Source: Pseudoramibacter porci
Lineage (GTDB): Bacteria > Bacillota > Clostridia > Eubacteriales > Eubacteriaceae
DNA length: 33,453 bases
Assembly (NCBI RefSeq): GCF_009696145.1
Contig: NZ_VUMO01000016.1
Coordinates: 1 to 33,453, forward strand
Direction of reading: 5' to 3'
The notes beneath the pieces were generated by a model. The model was given only the letters and a program-made list of their open reading frames with translations. It did no database searches and was not told the origin of the DNA. Below, in pieces: positions 14,754-23,211 of the stretch. The translations under genes were made by a program, and so were the position numbers. How positions within the stretch are numbered: the first letter of the stretch is position 1; every line of letters starts with the position of its first letter.

Positions 14754-17700
14754 ATGAATCGGGAACTTTACAATTTTTTTGATACCAAAGCAAGCCGGAC
14801 GATGATCAAAAGTCTGAAATCCGGACAGTCTATCAACCTTTCAAACGTTAAAGATGGTTTGAAAGGTTTTTTGTCGTTGTTCATTGCTCATCAGCTCAAG
14901 ATGCGTGTGCTTTACATCGCGCCGACAGACACCGATGCGGAAAAGCGGGCGCAGAAAATTGCAAGCTGGGATTCGGAACACACACTGTATTTCCCAGCAA
15001 AACCGGTGCACGATTATTTTACAGAAGCCCACAGCAGCGAAATCACAGAAAAACGCATGGCCGCGTTGGATCGTCTACTTTTTGGCCGCAGCCACGATGT
15101 GGTCGTCACATCGATTCAGGCCTTGATGCAGAAAATACCGGTGGCCTCTGCCTTTAAAAAGAAGATTTTGACAGTGAAGGCGGGGCAGCGAATGGACCCG
15201 CTGACGCTGACCAGACAGCTGGCTGATCTCGGCTACGTCGATGCAGATCAGGTCGAGGCTCACGGTCAGTTTGCCCGACGGGGCGAAATTGTCGATTGTT
15301 TCCCAATGAACGGCGATCAGGCACTGCGCATTGATTTCTTTGACGACGAAATTGAGAGCATTGCCCCTTTTGATATCCGCACCCAGCGCAGCGCGGCGGA
15401 AGTCAAGCGCGCTGTGATTTTGCCGGCGGACGAAAACGCAATGCCGGTCGCGGTGCAGGATGCTCTATTGAATCAAATGGTCAAGCAATACGGGCAGGAT
15501 CCGGGCTACGCGGAACGGATTGGCGCGATCACGACGGCGCCAGCCGATTATTTCGAGGCGTTAAAGGCTTTTGGGGACAATGAGAGCACCGCTTTAAGCA
15601 CGTACCTCGGATCGAATTGGGCGGTGTTCTGGGATGACCGCGCACATTGCGAGGACAGTGCCGACACTTTTCTCGAAAAGACTTTCCAGGATTTTGAAAA
15701 TCTTCTGGACGAGAAACTGATGTTCCCAGAGGAACAGGATAAATTTTTTGATTTTGGATCCTGCTGCAGCTTTTTAGAGGGGCACCCCGCTGCTGACGCC
15801 AGACTCTTTTCAGAAGGCCCGAAAGATAAAGACATCGACTGCGATTCCAAAAGCGTCGAAAGCTTTGCCGGACGGCTGACTGTTTTTGCTGAATACACCA
15901 AGCGGCATATCGAAGGCGGCGATCGGGTTGTGATCTGCTGCCGGGACAAAAAAGGCGAAAAGCAGATGCGCGATGTCCTCGCGTCGTACGACATCGGCGA
16001 ATTCAGCGACGGCCAGACCCCTGGCGTATTTTTCCTGAAGGGGGATATTTCCGAGGGCTTTGAGCTGCCCCGTGCGCGGCTCGTTTTTTTAAGACAGCTG
16101 GAAATCTTAAAGGAAGGCAGGAAGAAAAAGCGCCGCCGCCAGACGAAGCACGCGCGGAAAATCGATTCTTTTACGAGCTTGTCCATCGGCGACTACGTCG
16201 TCCACGATATTCACGGCATCGGTGTGTACCAAGGCATTCAAAAAATGACCTTTGGCGACACGACGAAGGATATGATGGTCATCGCTTACCACGGCGACGA
16301 TAAACTTTATCTGCCGGTGGAACAAATGGACGCCATTCAGGTTTACATCGGGACCGGGGGGGACCGAAAACCAAAGGTCAATACCCTTGGCCGGCCGGAT
16401 TGGAGCCGGACAAAGTCGAGAGCGAAAAAGGCGGTCGAAGAAATGGCCGACGATTTGATCGCCCTGTACGCGGCCAGACGTCAAGCAAAGGGGTTTGCCT
16501 TCAGCGCGGATACGCCTTGGCAGAAGGAATTTGAAGACCGGTTCCCTTACGAAGAAACCGACGATCAGCTCCGCTGTATTGAAGAAATCAAGGGCGATAT
16601 GGAAAAGCCGGTGCCGATGGACCGGCTGCTCTGCGGCGATGTGGGCTACGGCAAAACCGAAGTGGCCCTGCGTGCTGCTTTTAAGGCGATCATAGACAAC
16701 AAGCAGGTGGCCTTCCTCGCGCCGACGACAATTTTGGCGCAGCAGCATTATCAGACGATGGTGGAACGCTTCAAGGACTTCCCGATAACGGTCGAGGTGC
16801 TCAGCCGCTTCAGAACGCCGAAGCAGCAGAAACAAATCGTGAAAGACTTAGCGGCGGGGCGGATCGATCTGATCGTCGGCACGCACCGGCTGCTCTCAAA
16901 GGATATTTCCTTTAAGGACTTAGGCCTGCTCGTCGTCGATGAGGAGCAGCGCTTCGGCGTCAAATCCAAGGAGAAGCTCAAAAATTTCAAGGAGAACGTC
17001 GATACGTTGACTCTGTCGGCAACGCCGATTCCGAGAACGCTGCACATGTCGATGTCCGGCATCCGGGACATGAGTATTCTCTCAGAGCCGCCCGCGGGAA
17101 GGCGGCCGGTGCGCACCTACGTGCTTCGGAAAAATCCAGTGGTGCTTGCCGATGCGATTGAGCAGGAGCTCGGCCGCGGCGGGCAGGTTTTCTTTGTCCA
17201 CAATCGGATCAAAGATATCCAGGAAACGGCAGCCCAGATCGGGAAGATGGTGCCCAACGCGCGGATTGTCGTGGCCCACGGGCGCATGGCACCGGAAATG
17301 ATTGAGACGATTATGAGCCGTTTTCTCGAGAGGGAGTACGACGTGCTGGTTACCACGGCGATTGTGGAATCCGGGCTCGATATCAAAAACGCGAACACGA
17401 TGATCGTCGACGACGGCGATAAGATGGGGCTGTCTCAGCTGTATCAGCTCAGAGGGCGCGTCGGCCGCTCCAACCGCCAGTCGTATTGCTACATTTTGTA
17501 CGACAGGCAGGTGCTCTCCGAGGTGGCGCAGAAGCGACTCAAAGCGATTAAGGACTTCACGGCTTTCGGGTCGGGATTTAAAATCGCGATGCGGGATCTT
17601 GAAATTCGGGGCGCCGGCAATATTCTCGGAGCGGCGCAGTCCGGCCACATGTTCAATATCGGTTACGAAATGTACTGCAGAATTCTGGAAGAAACCGTGG

Positions 17701-18197
17701 CTGAGCACATGGGCGAACCTGTGGCGCACAAGGAAGCGGCGCCGGTGAAAATCGCGATGAATGTCGACGCCTTTATACCAGAAAAATATATCGCAAGCGA
17801 AATCGTCAAATACGACGTGTACAAAAAAATCGCAACCATTTCCGACGAAGAGGACGCGCGGTTGGTCGAGGACGAATTGACTGACCGCTTCGGAAAAATG
17901 CCGCAATCCGTGCGCAATCTTTTAACGCTGTCTTTGATGAGCAGTCTGGCCAGCGCCCATCCAATGACCGAGATTCGGGAAAGAGGCGACAAAATTCTGT
18001 TTTTCTTCGACGAACATGCGGCGATCGATATGCCGGACGGCGCTGTGATTCAGAAGCTGTTTGACCATTTTGACATTAAATTTAAGGGCGATCCCCGCCG
18101 GGACAACGTCTGGTCCATCGGCGTTCGCGGGCAGAATGCCAGAACGCGATGCCAAACGGTCATCAAATTTCTTAAAATGTGGAATGATCCAGCCTAA
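14754..18197 (+). CDS. mfd: Transcription-repair coupling factor Mfd
   Basis: Mfd removes RNA polymerase stalled at DNA lesions and recruits UvrA. The 1147 residues are full length. The order is an N-terminal UvrB-like module, the RNA-polymerase-interacting region (around 470-540, SIGDYVVHDIHGIGVY), then a RecG-like translocase with Walker A GDVGYGKT (628-635), DEEQ (729-732), TLSATPIPRTLHMS, and the C-terminal TRCF domain. The start ATG lies 14 bases after pth with only a weak ribosome site. Codons 28-40 contain a perfect 12-bp stem followed by six T (14835-14872), resembling an intrinsic terminator inside the gene. Confidence 0.97.
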   Translation: MNRELYNFFDTKASRTMIKSLKSGQSINLSNVKDGLKGFLSLFIAHQLKMRVLYIAPTDTDAEKRAQKIASWDSEHTLYFPAKPVHDYFTEAHSSEITEKRMAALDRLLFGRSHDVVVTSIQALMQKIPVASAFKKKILTVKAGQRMDPLTLTRQLADLGYVDADQVEAHGQFARRGEIVDCFPMNGDQALRIDFFDDEIESIAPFDIRTQRSAAEVKRAVILPADENAMPVAVQDALLNQMVKQYGQDPGYAERIGAITTAPADYFEALKAFGDNESTALSTYLGSNWAVFWDDRAHCEDSADTFLEKTFQDFENLLDEKLMFPEEQDKFFDFGSCCSFLEGHPAADARLFSEGPKDKDIDCDSKSVESFAGRLTVFAEYTKRHIEGGDRVVICCRDKKGEKQMRDVLASYDIGEFSDGQTPGVFFLKGDISEGFELPRARLVFLRQLEILKEGRKKKRRRQTKHARKIDSFTSLSIGDYVVHDIHGIGVYQGIQKMTFGDTTKDMMVIAYHGDDKLYLPVEQMDAIQVYIGTGGDRKPKVNTLGRPDWSRTKSRAKKAVEEMADDLIALYAARRQAKGFAFSADTPWQKEFEDRFPYEETDDQLRCIEEIKGDMEKPVPMDRLLCGDVGYGKTEVALRAAFKAIIDNKQVAFLAPTTILAQQHYQTMVERFKDFPITVEVLSRFRTPKQQKQIVKDLAAGRIDLIVGTHRLLSKDISFKDLGLLVVDEEQRFGVKSKEKLKNFKENVDTLTLSATPIPRTLHMSMSGIRDMSILSEPPAGRRPVRTYVLRKNPVVLADAIEQELGRGGQVFFVHNRIKDIQETAAQIGKMVPNARIVVAHGRMAPEMIETIMSRFLEREYDVLVTTAIVESGLDIKNANTMIVDDGDKMGLSQLYQLRGRVGRSNRQSYCYILYDRQVLSEVAQKRLKAIKDFTAFGSGFKIAMRDLEIRGAGNILGAAQSGHMFNIGYEMYCRILEETVAEHMGEPVAHKEAAPVKIAMNVDAFIPEKYIASEIVKYDVYKKIATISDEEDARLVEDELTDRFGKMPQSVRNLLTLSLMSSLASAHPMTEIRERGDKILFFFDEHAAIDMPDGAVIQKLFDHFDIKFKGDPRRDNVWSIGVRGQNARTRCQTVIKFLKMWNDPA
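14835..14872 (+). terminator. Terminator-like hairpin inside the start of mfd
   Basis: AACCTTTCAAAC (14835-14846) pairs perfectly with GTTTGAAAGGTT (14857-14868) around a ten-base loop. The stem runs into T14867-T14872. It lies 81-119 bases after the mfd start codon, in frame with a normal Mfd protein. By structure it is a strong intrinsic terminator candidate in the sense direction; whether it works inside a translated message is unknown. Confidence 0.6.
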
Positions 18198-18200
18198 ATG

Positions 18201-18209
18201 TGATATGAT
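18201..18209 (+). promoter_or_regulatory. Extended -10 promoter before the foldase gene
   Basis: TGATATGAT carries an extended -10 (TG, one base, TATGAT). No good -35 is present. It lies just after the mfd stop; transcription would start near 18216, about 30 bases before the TTG start codon. Confidence 0.45.
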
Positions 18210-18244
18210 TACACCATAATTTTGAATGGACAAAGGAGAACGTT

Positions 18245-19759
18245 TTGAAAAGACGAGATATGGGAAAGAAATGGCTGAAGGCAGCGGCGCTGCTCCTCTG
18301 TGTCGCCATGATTGGCCTCTGGACGTCTGGGTGCGCATTGGTGAAGGTCAACGGCGTCAGGGACAGAGCACAAGTCATTGCTGAAATTAACGGAAAAAAG
18401 ATTAAAAAGGATGTCTTTAACAACACCATGGCTTACATGGCGCTGACCTATTCGGTTAATGGCCAGTCCATGCCGACCGGTTCAGACCTCAAGACATTGA
18501 AGCAGGACACTTACGATCAGCTGATCCAGACCGAAATTTTCGCAGCAAAGGCAAAAAAGGATAAGCAGAAAGTTGACGAAGCGGCGCAGCGCAAAGCCGG
18601 TCAGAAGGCCTACAAGTCGCTGAAAAAGGAAGCAGGTAAAAAATACAGCGGCTTGCTCGACACTTACCTGACCACAGACAAATCCTTCGCAGCTTTTATG
18701 GAAGACAACGCAGTGACCACGGCCTACGCACAGAAGGCCGTCGCTCAATACGACAAGAAGCTTTCAAAAAATCCGGACGCGTTCTTAAACACAGCGGTCG
18801 GCACTGTAGAGGGCAAGAAGGTATCCCACAGCGAGTATTATTATCAGATGATTCAACAGACGCTGTCGGCTTACGCGAGCTCCGGCCAGGCGCCGTCCGC
18901 TGACAGCGCGACCCAGAAACAGCTGGGCCGCAAGGCTTTCAAGGCGATCAACACCGAAGGCAAGTGGATCGCCTACTGCAAGAAACACGACATCAAAATC
19001 ACAAAGGCTGCGATCGACAAGCAGAACGACGCGCTGACGTCGTACACCCGGCAATTCTTCCAGTCGGACAGTGTGCTTAAAAGCTACCTTGCCGAAAATT
19101 TTGAAGGCTTCAATCTCGACGCCTACAAGAAAGAACAGCGGAAGAGCGCGAAAGCTGCGGCAGCAAAAAAAGCCGTTCAGGATAAAATATACAGCGGTGT
19201 CAAAGTGACAGACAAAGCGATGGAAGATTACTACAACGATCACAAGGACACCTACAGTCCGAGCACGGTTTCAGCCTGCCACATTCTGACGACCAATAAA
19301 AAACTGGCCCAGGAAATTTATCAAAAGGCCAAAAACGTCAGATCCAAGCGCGCTTTTGAAAAGATCATGGACGAATACAAGGACAACGACAAGGTCGAAG
19401 AAGCGAAAGATTTGGGTGCGTTTAAAAGCAGCGACATGGTGGAAAACTTTTCAAAGGCAGCATTCAGCGCAAACAAAAACTCAGTTGTCGGCCCGATTCA
19501 GACCTCGTATGGCTATCACGTGATTTACGTCTACGACAAGAGCTCCGGCAGCAAAGACAGTTGGAAAAATCACAAGGCGGCACTGAAGAAGGCAGTTCAA
19601 AAAGAAAAGGGCAAGCCGGAATATCAGAAACTTTCGAAAAAATTTAACAAGGCTACCCGTTTGCGTATGGACAATCCGATTCAGTCCGCTTCAGAATTGT
19701 ATGCGGACAAATTGAAGAAGACATTCAAGGTTAAGACTTACGAAAAGCGCATTAGATAA
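18245..19759 (+). CDS. Parvulin-type peptidyl-prolyl isomerase lipoprotein (PrsA/SurA-like)
   Basis: This is a secreted folding factor. The basic N-terminus (MKRRDMGKKWLK), a hydrophobic stretch and WTSGC suggest signal peptidase II cleavage before C30 and lipid anchoring outside the membrane, though the -3 residue is not the usual leucine. Residues about 342-431 form a parvulin domain (SACHILT, LGAFKSSDMVENFSKAAFSA, VVGPIQTSYGYHVIYV). The N-terminal half holds two similar segments (AEINGKKIKKDVFN at 46 and GTVEGKKVSHSEYY at 186), perhaps a duplicated SurA_N-like chaperone unit. The protein is long (504 residues) and lysine-rich. Start: TTG with AGGAG six bases upstream; the ATG at codon 6 has no comparable site. 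A foldase after mfd is usual in Clostridia. Confidence 0.88.
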   Translation: MKRRDMGKKWLKAAALLLCVAMIGLWTSGCALVKVNGVRDRAQVIAEINGKKIKKDVFNNTMAYMALTYSVNGQSMPTGSDLKTLKQDTYDQLIQTEIFAAKAKKDKQKVDEAAQRKAGQKAYKSLKKEAGKKYSGLLDTYLTTDKSFAAFMEDNAVTTAYAQKAVAQYDKKLSKNPDAFLNTAVGTVEGKKVSHSEYYYQMIQQTLSAYASSGQAPSADSATQKQLGRKAFKAINTEGKWIAYCKKHDIKITKAAIDKQNDALTSYTRQFFQSDSVLKSYLAENFEGFNLDAYKKEQRKSAKAAAAKKAVQDKIYSGVKVTDKAMEDYYNDHKDTYSPSTVSACHILTTNKKLAQEIYQKAKNVRSKRAFEKIMDEYKDNDKVEEAKDLGAFKSSDMVENFSKAAFSANKNSVVGPIQTSYGYHVIYVYDKSSGSKDSWKNHKAALKKAVQKEKGKPEYQKLSKKFNKATRLRMDNPIQSASELYADKLKKTFKVKTYEKRIR

Positions 19760-19782
19760 TTGAAGTGGTTCAGAGGATTAAC

Positions 19783-21408
19783 GTGAGTAAAAAAGCAAGT
19801 AGTTACTTAAAGGGTGCCACTATTTTAACCGCAGCCGGTTTTTTATCTCGGCTGCTTGGTTTGTTTTTTAAGGTTCCTTTATATCGAATTGTCGGCAGTT
19901 TCGGCAACGGCATTTACGGCAATGTGACCAATATTTACAACATGCTCTTGATGGTGTCGACGGTCGGAATCCCTGTCGCGATCTCCAAGATGGTTTCAGA
20001 AAGCACAGCGGTTGGCGACTACCGCGGTGCGAAAGACGTGTTTAAAGTGTCGACGGCAGCACTTTTGGTATTAGGCGCGGTTTCCAGCATGATTTTGGGA
20101 TTTGGCGCTCACGCTATTATCCGCTTGGCTCATTGGCCGAAGGAAAGCTACGCGGCGATCATCGCCATTGCGCCGGCGCCTTTTATCATCTCGGTTTGCT
20201 CATCCTTTAGAGGCTTTTTTCAAGGCTTTCAAATCATGACGCCGACGGCCGTCTCTCAAATTCTCGAACAAATTGTCAGAGTTGCCCTCGGCATTTTCCT
20301 GTGCTGGTATTTTATGCAAGGGGCGATGCGCAGTGTCGGCAAAAGCGTCGGCGGCGCGGTTTTTGGCGCGACAGCCGGCGGGATTATCGCGGCGCTTTTC
20401 CTGGCTTATGTCTTCTGGATTTTTATGTCCACGTACCGAAAAAAGCTCAGAACGACGACGCGAAAACGGCCAAGACGCTGGCAGAGTATTTTGAAACGCC
20501 TTATCATTATTGCGATCCCGGTCACACTGACGTCGGTGATCGTCTCGTTATTTGCGACGATTAATTCTTTCATCTACGTTGGCCGGCTCAGCGTTGCGGG
20601 CATTTCCGCGCACACCGCAACGGAAATGTTCGGCGATTTTACCAACGTAGATACGTTGGTGAACGTCCCCCTTGTGATTTCCTCTAACCTCGCGGTGGCC
20701 ATGATTCCGGCCATATCGGAATCCTTTGCGCTGCGCGAAAAGAAATTGATGAATCACAAGATCGATTTGGCGATCCGCATCATTATTCTGGCTGGACTGC
20801 CGTTTTGTGTCGGCATGTCTGTTTTGTCGACCGCTATTTTCAGACTGCTCTTCCCGGGGTCCAAATACGGACCGGGCATGCTCCAGGTTTTCGCTTACGC
20901 GACGATGTTCATGATGCTCTCGAACACGTTCCAGAGCATTCTCCAATCCATTGACCGGTTTCGCGTGCCACTGGTGACCCTGAGCCTTGGCATCATTGTG
21001 TTCACGGTGACGGGGTGGATCACTATGGCTATTCCAGCGATCAACATTTACGGGATGGGGATCGACTATATGCTGACGTTCATCTATTTGACGGTGGCCA
21101 ATTACGCCTGTGTCAAGAAATTTACCGGTGTGCGCATTCATTGGCGCCAGTCGGTGTTGAAGCCGATTGTATCGGCAGCCGTCATGGGGCTGGCAACGGC
21201 GGCCGTCTACAATGGGCTTTTCCCGCATATTGGCAACGTGCTTTCGATACTGCTGGCTTTCGTTGCAGCTGTATTGGTTTATAGCTTTATGATCGTGTTC
21301 ACAGGCGTCTTATCTGACGAAGAAATGGATGTCATGCCTGGGAAAAACAAACTGATGCCGATTTATCACCGCATTGTCGGTTTGCGGAAAAGGGTGTTCA
21401 GCCGATGA
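19783..21408 (+). CDS. Polysaccharide/lipid II flippase family protein (SpoVB/MurJ-like)
   Basis: This is a MOP-superfamily membrane protein of 541 residues with about 12-14 hydrophobic segments. The N-terminus (SYLKGATILTAAGFLSRLLGLFFKVPLYRIVG) and the GNGIYGNVTNIYNMLL segment are typical of the SpoVB/YabM group, which sits at this position in Firmicutes. Members move lipid-linked cell wall or polysaccharide precursors across the membrane. In a non-sporulating host a vegetative role is more likely, which is inference. I place the start at GTG 19783 because AGAGGA lies five bases upstream; an in-frame GTG at 19765 has no site. The stop overlaps the mazG start (ATGA). A 20-bp palindrome lies inside at 20641. 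Confidence 0.88.
   Translation: MSKKASSYLKGATILTAAGFLSRLLGLFFKVPLYRIVGSFGNGIYGNVTNIYNMLLMVSTVGIPVAISKMVSESTAVGDYRGAKDVFKVSTAALLVLGAVSSMILGFGAHAIIRLAHWPKESYAAIIAIAPAPFIISVCSSFRGFFQGFQIMTPTAVSQILEQIVRVALGIFLCWYFMQGAMRSVGKSVGGAVFGATAGGIIAALFLAYVFWIFMSTYRKKLRTTTRKRPRRWQSILKRLIIIAIPVTLTSVIVSLFATINSFIYVGRLSVAGISAHTATEMFGDFTNVDTLVNVPLVISSNLAVAMIPAISESFALREKKLMNHKIDLAIRIIILAGLPFCVGMSVLSTAIFRLLFPGSKYGPGMLQVFAYATMFMMLSNTFQSILQSIDRFRVPLVTLSLGIIVFTVTGWITMAIPAINIYGMGIDYMLTFIYLTVANYACVKKFTGVRIHWRQSVLKPIVSAAVMGLATAAVYNGLFPHIGNVLSILLAFVAAVLVYSFMIVFTGVLSDEEMDVMPGKNKLMPIYHRIVGLRKRVFSR
20641..20660. repeat. 20-bp near-perfect palindrome inside the flippase gene
   Basis: ACCAACGTA and TACGTTGGT are perfect inverted repeats separated by GA. 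The form resembles a dimeric regulator site, but it is deep in a coding region and may be chance. Confidence 0.4.
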
Positions 21409-22106
21409 AAAATCCGAAAGACTGTCTCGCTTTAGATTTCCGGGAGCTGTCGACACTGCGCGCAGTGATGGCAGCGTTGCGGTCAGAAGACGGTTGCCCG
21501 TGGGATAAAAGACAGACCCACAGCTCGCTCAAGCGCTATTTATTAGAAGAGACTTACGAGGTCATTGATGCCATCGATCAGCAGAATATCGAAAATCTGG
21601 TTGAGGAGCTGGGCGATTTGCTGTTTCAGATTATCTTTCACGCACAGATCGGTGAGGAAGACGGCGATTTTACGATGGCAGACGTCATTCAGGGTATCAA
21701 TACCAAAATGATATACCGACATCCCCACGTTTTTGGCGACAGCACGCCGGAAGAGGTGGACTGGGAAAAACTCAAAGCAAAGGAAAAACACACCACATCT
21801 TTGGCTGACGAGCTGCACCGAATTCCGAAAGATTTTCCGGCACTGATGGCTTCAGAAAAAATCCAGAAGAAGCTTGCGAAAAGCGGCGGCCGCGAAACGG
21901 ATGTGTCCTTTGATTTGGCACAGATCCGTACGGCGGCTGATACGCTGGAGACGCAAGAAGGGCAGAAGGAAAAAGCTGAAGCCCTTCAGAAGATTCTGGC
22001 GGCGTCCGCTGATTTGGCGCGGTTAAACGGTTTTCAGCCTGAGTTATTGCTTAAAGAATACAACACTCAGATGATCGATGCGCAGAAATTGGACGCAAAT
22101 CATTAA
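21405..22106 (+). CDS. mazG: Nucleoside triphosphate pyrophosphohydrolase MazG
   Basis: MazG hydrolyses NTPs and dNTPs to monophosphates and pyrophosphate, cleaning the pool of aberrant nucleotides. The 233 residues hold a strong MazG domain: CPWDKRQTHSSLKRYLLEE, then metal ligands E49, E52 and E68, D71 in EETYE and EELGD. The C-terminal part (from about 130) resembles the second, degenerate domain. It lacks the methylase half found in the Bacillus YabN fusion. ATG overlaps the flippase stop as ATGA. A 14-bp perfect palindrome (CACTGCGCGCAGTG, 21454-21467) lies in codons 17-21. Confidence 0.95.
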   Translation: MKNPKDCLALDFRELSTLRAVMAALRSEDGCPWDKRQTHSSLKRYLLEETYEVIDAIDQQNIENLVEELGDLLFQIIFHAQIGEEDGDFTMADVIQGINTKMIYRHPHVFGDSTPEEVDWEKLKAKEKHTTSLADELHRIPKDFPALMASEKIQKKLAKSGGRETDVSFDLAQIRTAADTLETQEGQKEKAEALQKILAASADLARLNGFQPELLLKEYNTQMIDAQKLDANH

Positions 22107-22133
22107 TTTTTCTCATTTCAGCACAGAAATTGC

Positions 22134-22163
22134 TTGTCTTTTTTAGGGGTTCGCGCGTATAAT
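22134..22163 (+). promoter_or_regulatory. Sigma-A promoter of hup
   Basis: TTGTCT (22134-22139) and a consensus TATAAT (22158-22163) are 18 bases apart, in the 97-base gap after mazG. The start would be near 22170, 34 bases before the ATG. Confidence 0.78.
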
Positions 22164-22203
22164 AGTAAAGAAATATTTGAATAGAAATCCATGGAGGAAC
22201 TCA

Positions 22204-22476
22204 ATGAATAAAACACAGTTAGTTGCATCAATTTCAGAAAAGTCAGGTTTATCCAAAAAGGAATCTGAAAAAGCACTGTCTGCTTTTACTGAAAGCATCG
22301 TCGAAGCGTTACAGAAAGGCGACAAAGTTTCTTTAGTCGGATTTGGTACTTTTGATGTCCGCCACAGAGCAGCAAGACAGGGTCTCAATCCGAGAACAAA
22401 AGAACCAATTGAAATTAAGGCTTCAAATGCTCCGGCCTTCAAGGCAGGTAAAGCATTTAAAGATGCATTGAACTAA
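22204..22476 (+). CDS. hup: DNA-binding protein HU
   Basis: HU is a small nucleoid protein that bends DNA as a dimer. The 90 residues show the standard MNKTQLV N-terminus, the VSLVGFGTFDVRHRAARQGLNPRT beta-arm entry and the KASNAPAFKAGKAFKDALN end. The start is ATG 22204 with GGAGGA seven bases upstream; the in-frame TTG at 22177 lies too close to the expected transcription start. It has its own promoter and terminator, as expected for a highly expressed gene placed between mazG and rqcP. Confidence 0.97.
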   Translation: MNKTQLVASISEKSGLSKKESEKALSAFTESIVEALQKGDKVSLVGFGTFDVRHRAARQGLNPRTKEPIEIKASNAPAFKAGKAFKDALN

Positions 22477-22487
22477 GTGAACATGGG

Positions 22488-22519
22488 AAAAGCCGGAAAT
22501 GCTCCGGCTTTTATTTTTT
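22488..22519 (+). terminator. Rho-independent terminator of hup
   Basis: AAAAGCCGG (22488-22496) pairs with CCGGCTTTT (22504-22512) around AAATGCT, followed by ATTTTTT. The ribosome site of rqcP (AGGAGGA) begins immediately after the T run, so rqcP depends on partial read-through or an unseen promoter. Confidence 0.88.
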
Positions 22520-22529
22520 AGGAGGAAAA

Positions 22530-22775
22530 ATGCGAATCGATAAATTTTTGAAAAATTCGCGCCTGATTAAGCGGCGTACGGTCAGTAAAGCGGCCTGCGA
22601 CAGCGGGCGCATCGCCGTGAACGGCCAGGTTGCCAAGGCCGGCACACAAATCAAGGAAGGCGATATTATCACCCTTTCAATGGGTGGGTCAACCCAAAAG
22701 GTCAAAGTGCTTGCGACGCCGGAACACGTTCGAAAGGAAGACGCTGAAAATCTGTATTCAGTGATTGAATCGTAA
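22530..22775 (+). CDS. rqcP: S4-domain RNA-binding protein RqcP (YabO/Hsp15-like)
   Basis: This 81-residue protein is a single S4 domain (MRIDKFLKNSRLIKRRTVSKAACDSGRIAVNGQ..AGTQIKEGD). In Bacillus the orthologue RqcP works with RqcH on obstructed large ribosomal subunits, adding alanine tails to stalled chains. A strong AGGAGGA lies five to six bases before the ATG and directly after the hup terminator. The stop is one base from the divIC start; yabP and yabQ, which lie between them in spore formers, are missing. Confidence 0.93.
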   Translation: MRIDKFLKNSRLIKRRTVSKAACDSGRIAVNGQVAKAGTQIKEGDIITLSMGGSTQKVKVLATPEHVRKEDAENLYSVIES

Positions 22776-22776
22776 C

Positions 22777-23211
22777 ATGGCTGGGAAGAGCAAACGCCGA
22801 AATCGGAAGAAGCGGCGTGCGAATTTTGCGGACTGGTTGGCGAAAAACGGTATTCGGCTTTTCGTTGTTGTTGGCATTGCTGTGGCAATTGCCGCCCTAT
22901 ACGGCACGAAGATTTCACAGATTGTCCGGCTCGAAGCTCAGAAACGCGGGCTACAGCAGGAGCTGGTTTCAGAAAAGAAGCGGAGCAGGCGGCTGGACAA
23001 TGAGCTTAAATCGATCAAAACCAAACATTACGTGGAGTTTATCGCCCATAAAAATTTAGGGCTGGTTTATCCGAATGAGCAAATTGTCATTCAGGTCGAT
23101 AGTCAAGCCGAAGCGAAGAAAAAACAACAGAAGGCCAAAAAACAGGCGGCAAAAGCCCAGCAGACGTCAGAGACGCAAGACAGCGATACGGAGACGGAGG
23201 AGGATCAGTGA
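22777..23211 (+). CDS. divIC: Septum formation initiator DivIC/FtsB family protein
   Basis: This is a bitopic membrane protein of the divisome that pairs with FtsL and FtsQ/DivIB. The 144 residues show a strongly basic cytoplasmic start (KSKRRNRKKRR), one membrane helix (about 26-43), an extracellular coiled coil (about 46-82) and the HYVEFIAHKNLGLVYPNE segment typical of the family. A Lys/Gln/Glu-rich low-complexity tail follows. I use ATG 22777 because it sits one base after the rqcP stop; an in-frame TTG 12 bases earlier has no ribosome site. The end overlaps ppx as GTGA. Confidence 0.88.
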   Translation: MAGKSKRRNRKKRRANFADWLAKNGIRLFVVVGIAVAIAALYGTKISQIVRLEAQKRGLQQELVSEKKRSRRLDNELKSIKTKHYVEFIAHKNLGLVYPNEQIVIQVDSQAEAKKKQQKAKKQAAKAQQTSETQDSDTETEEDQ

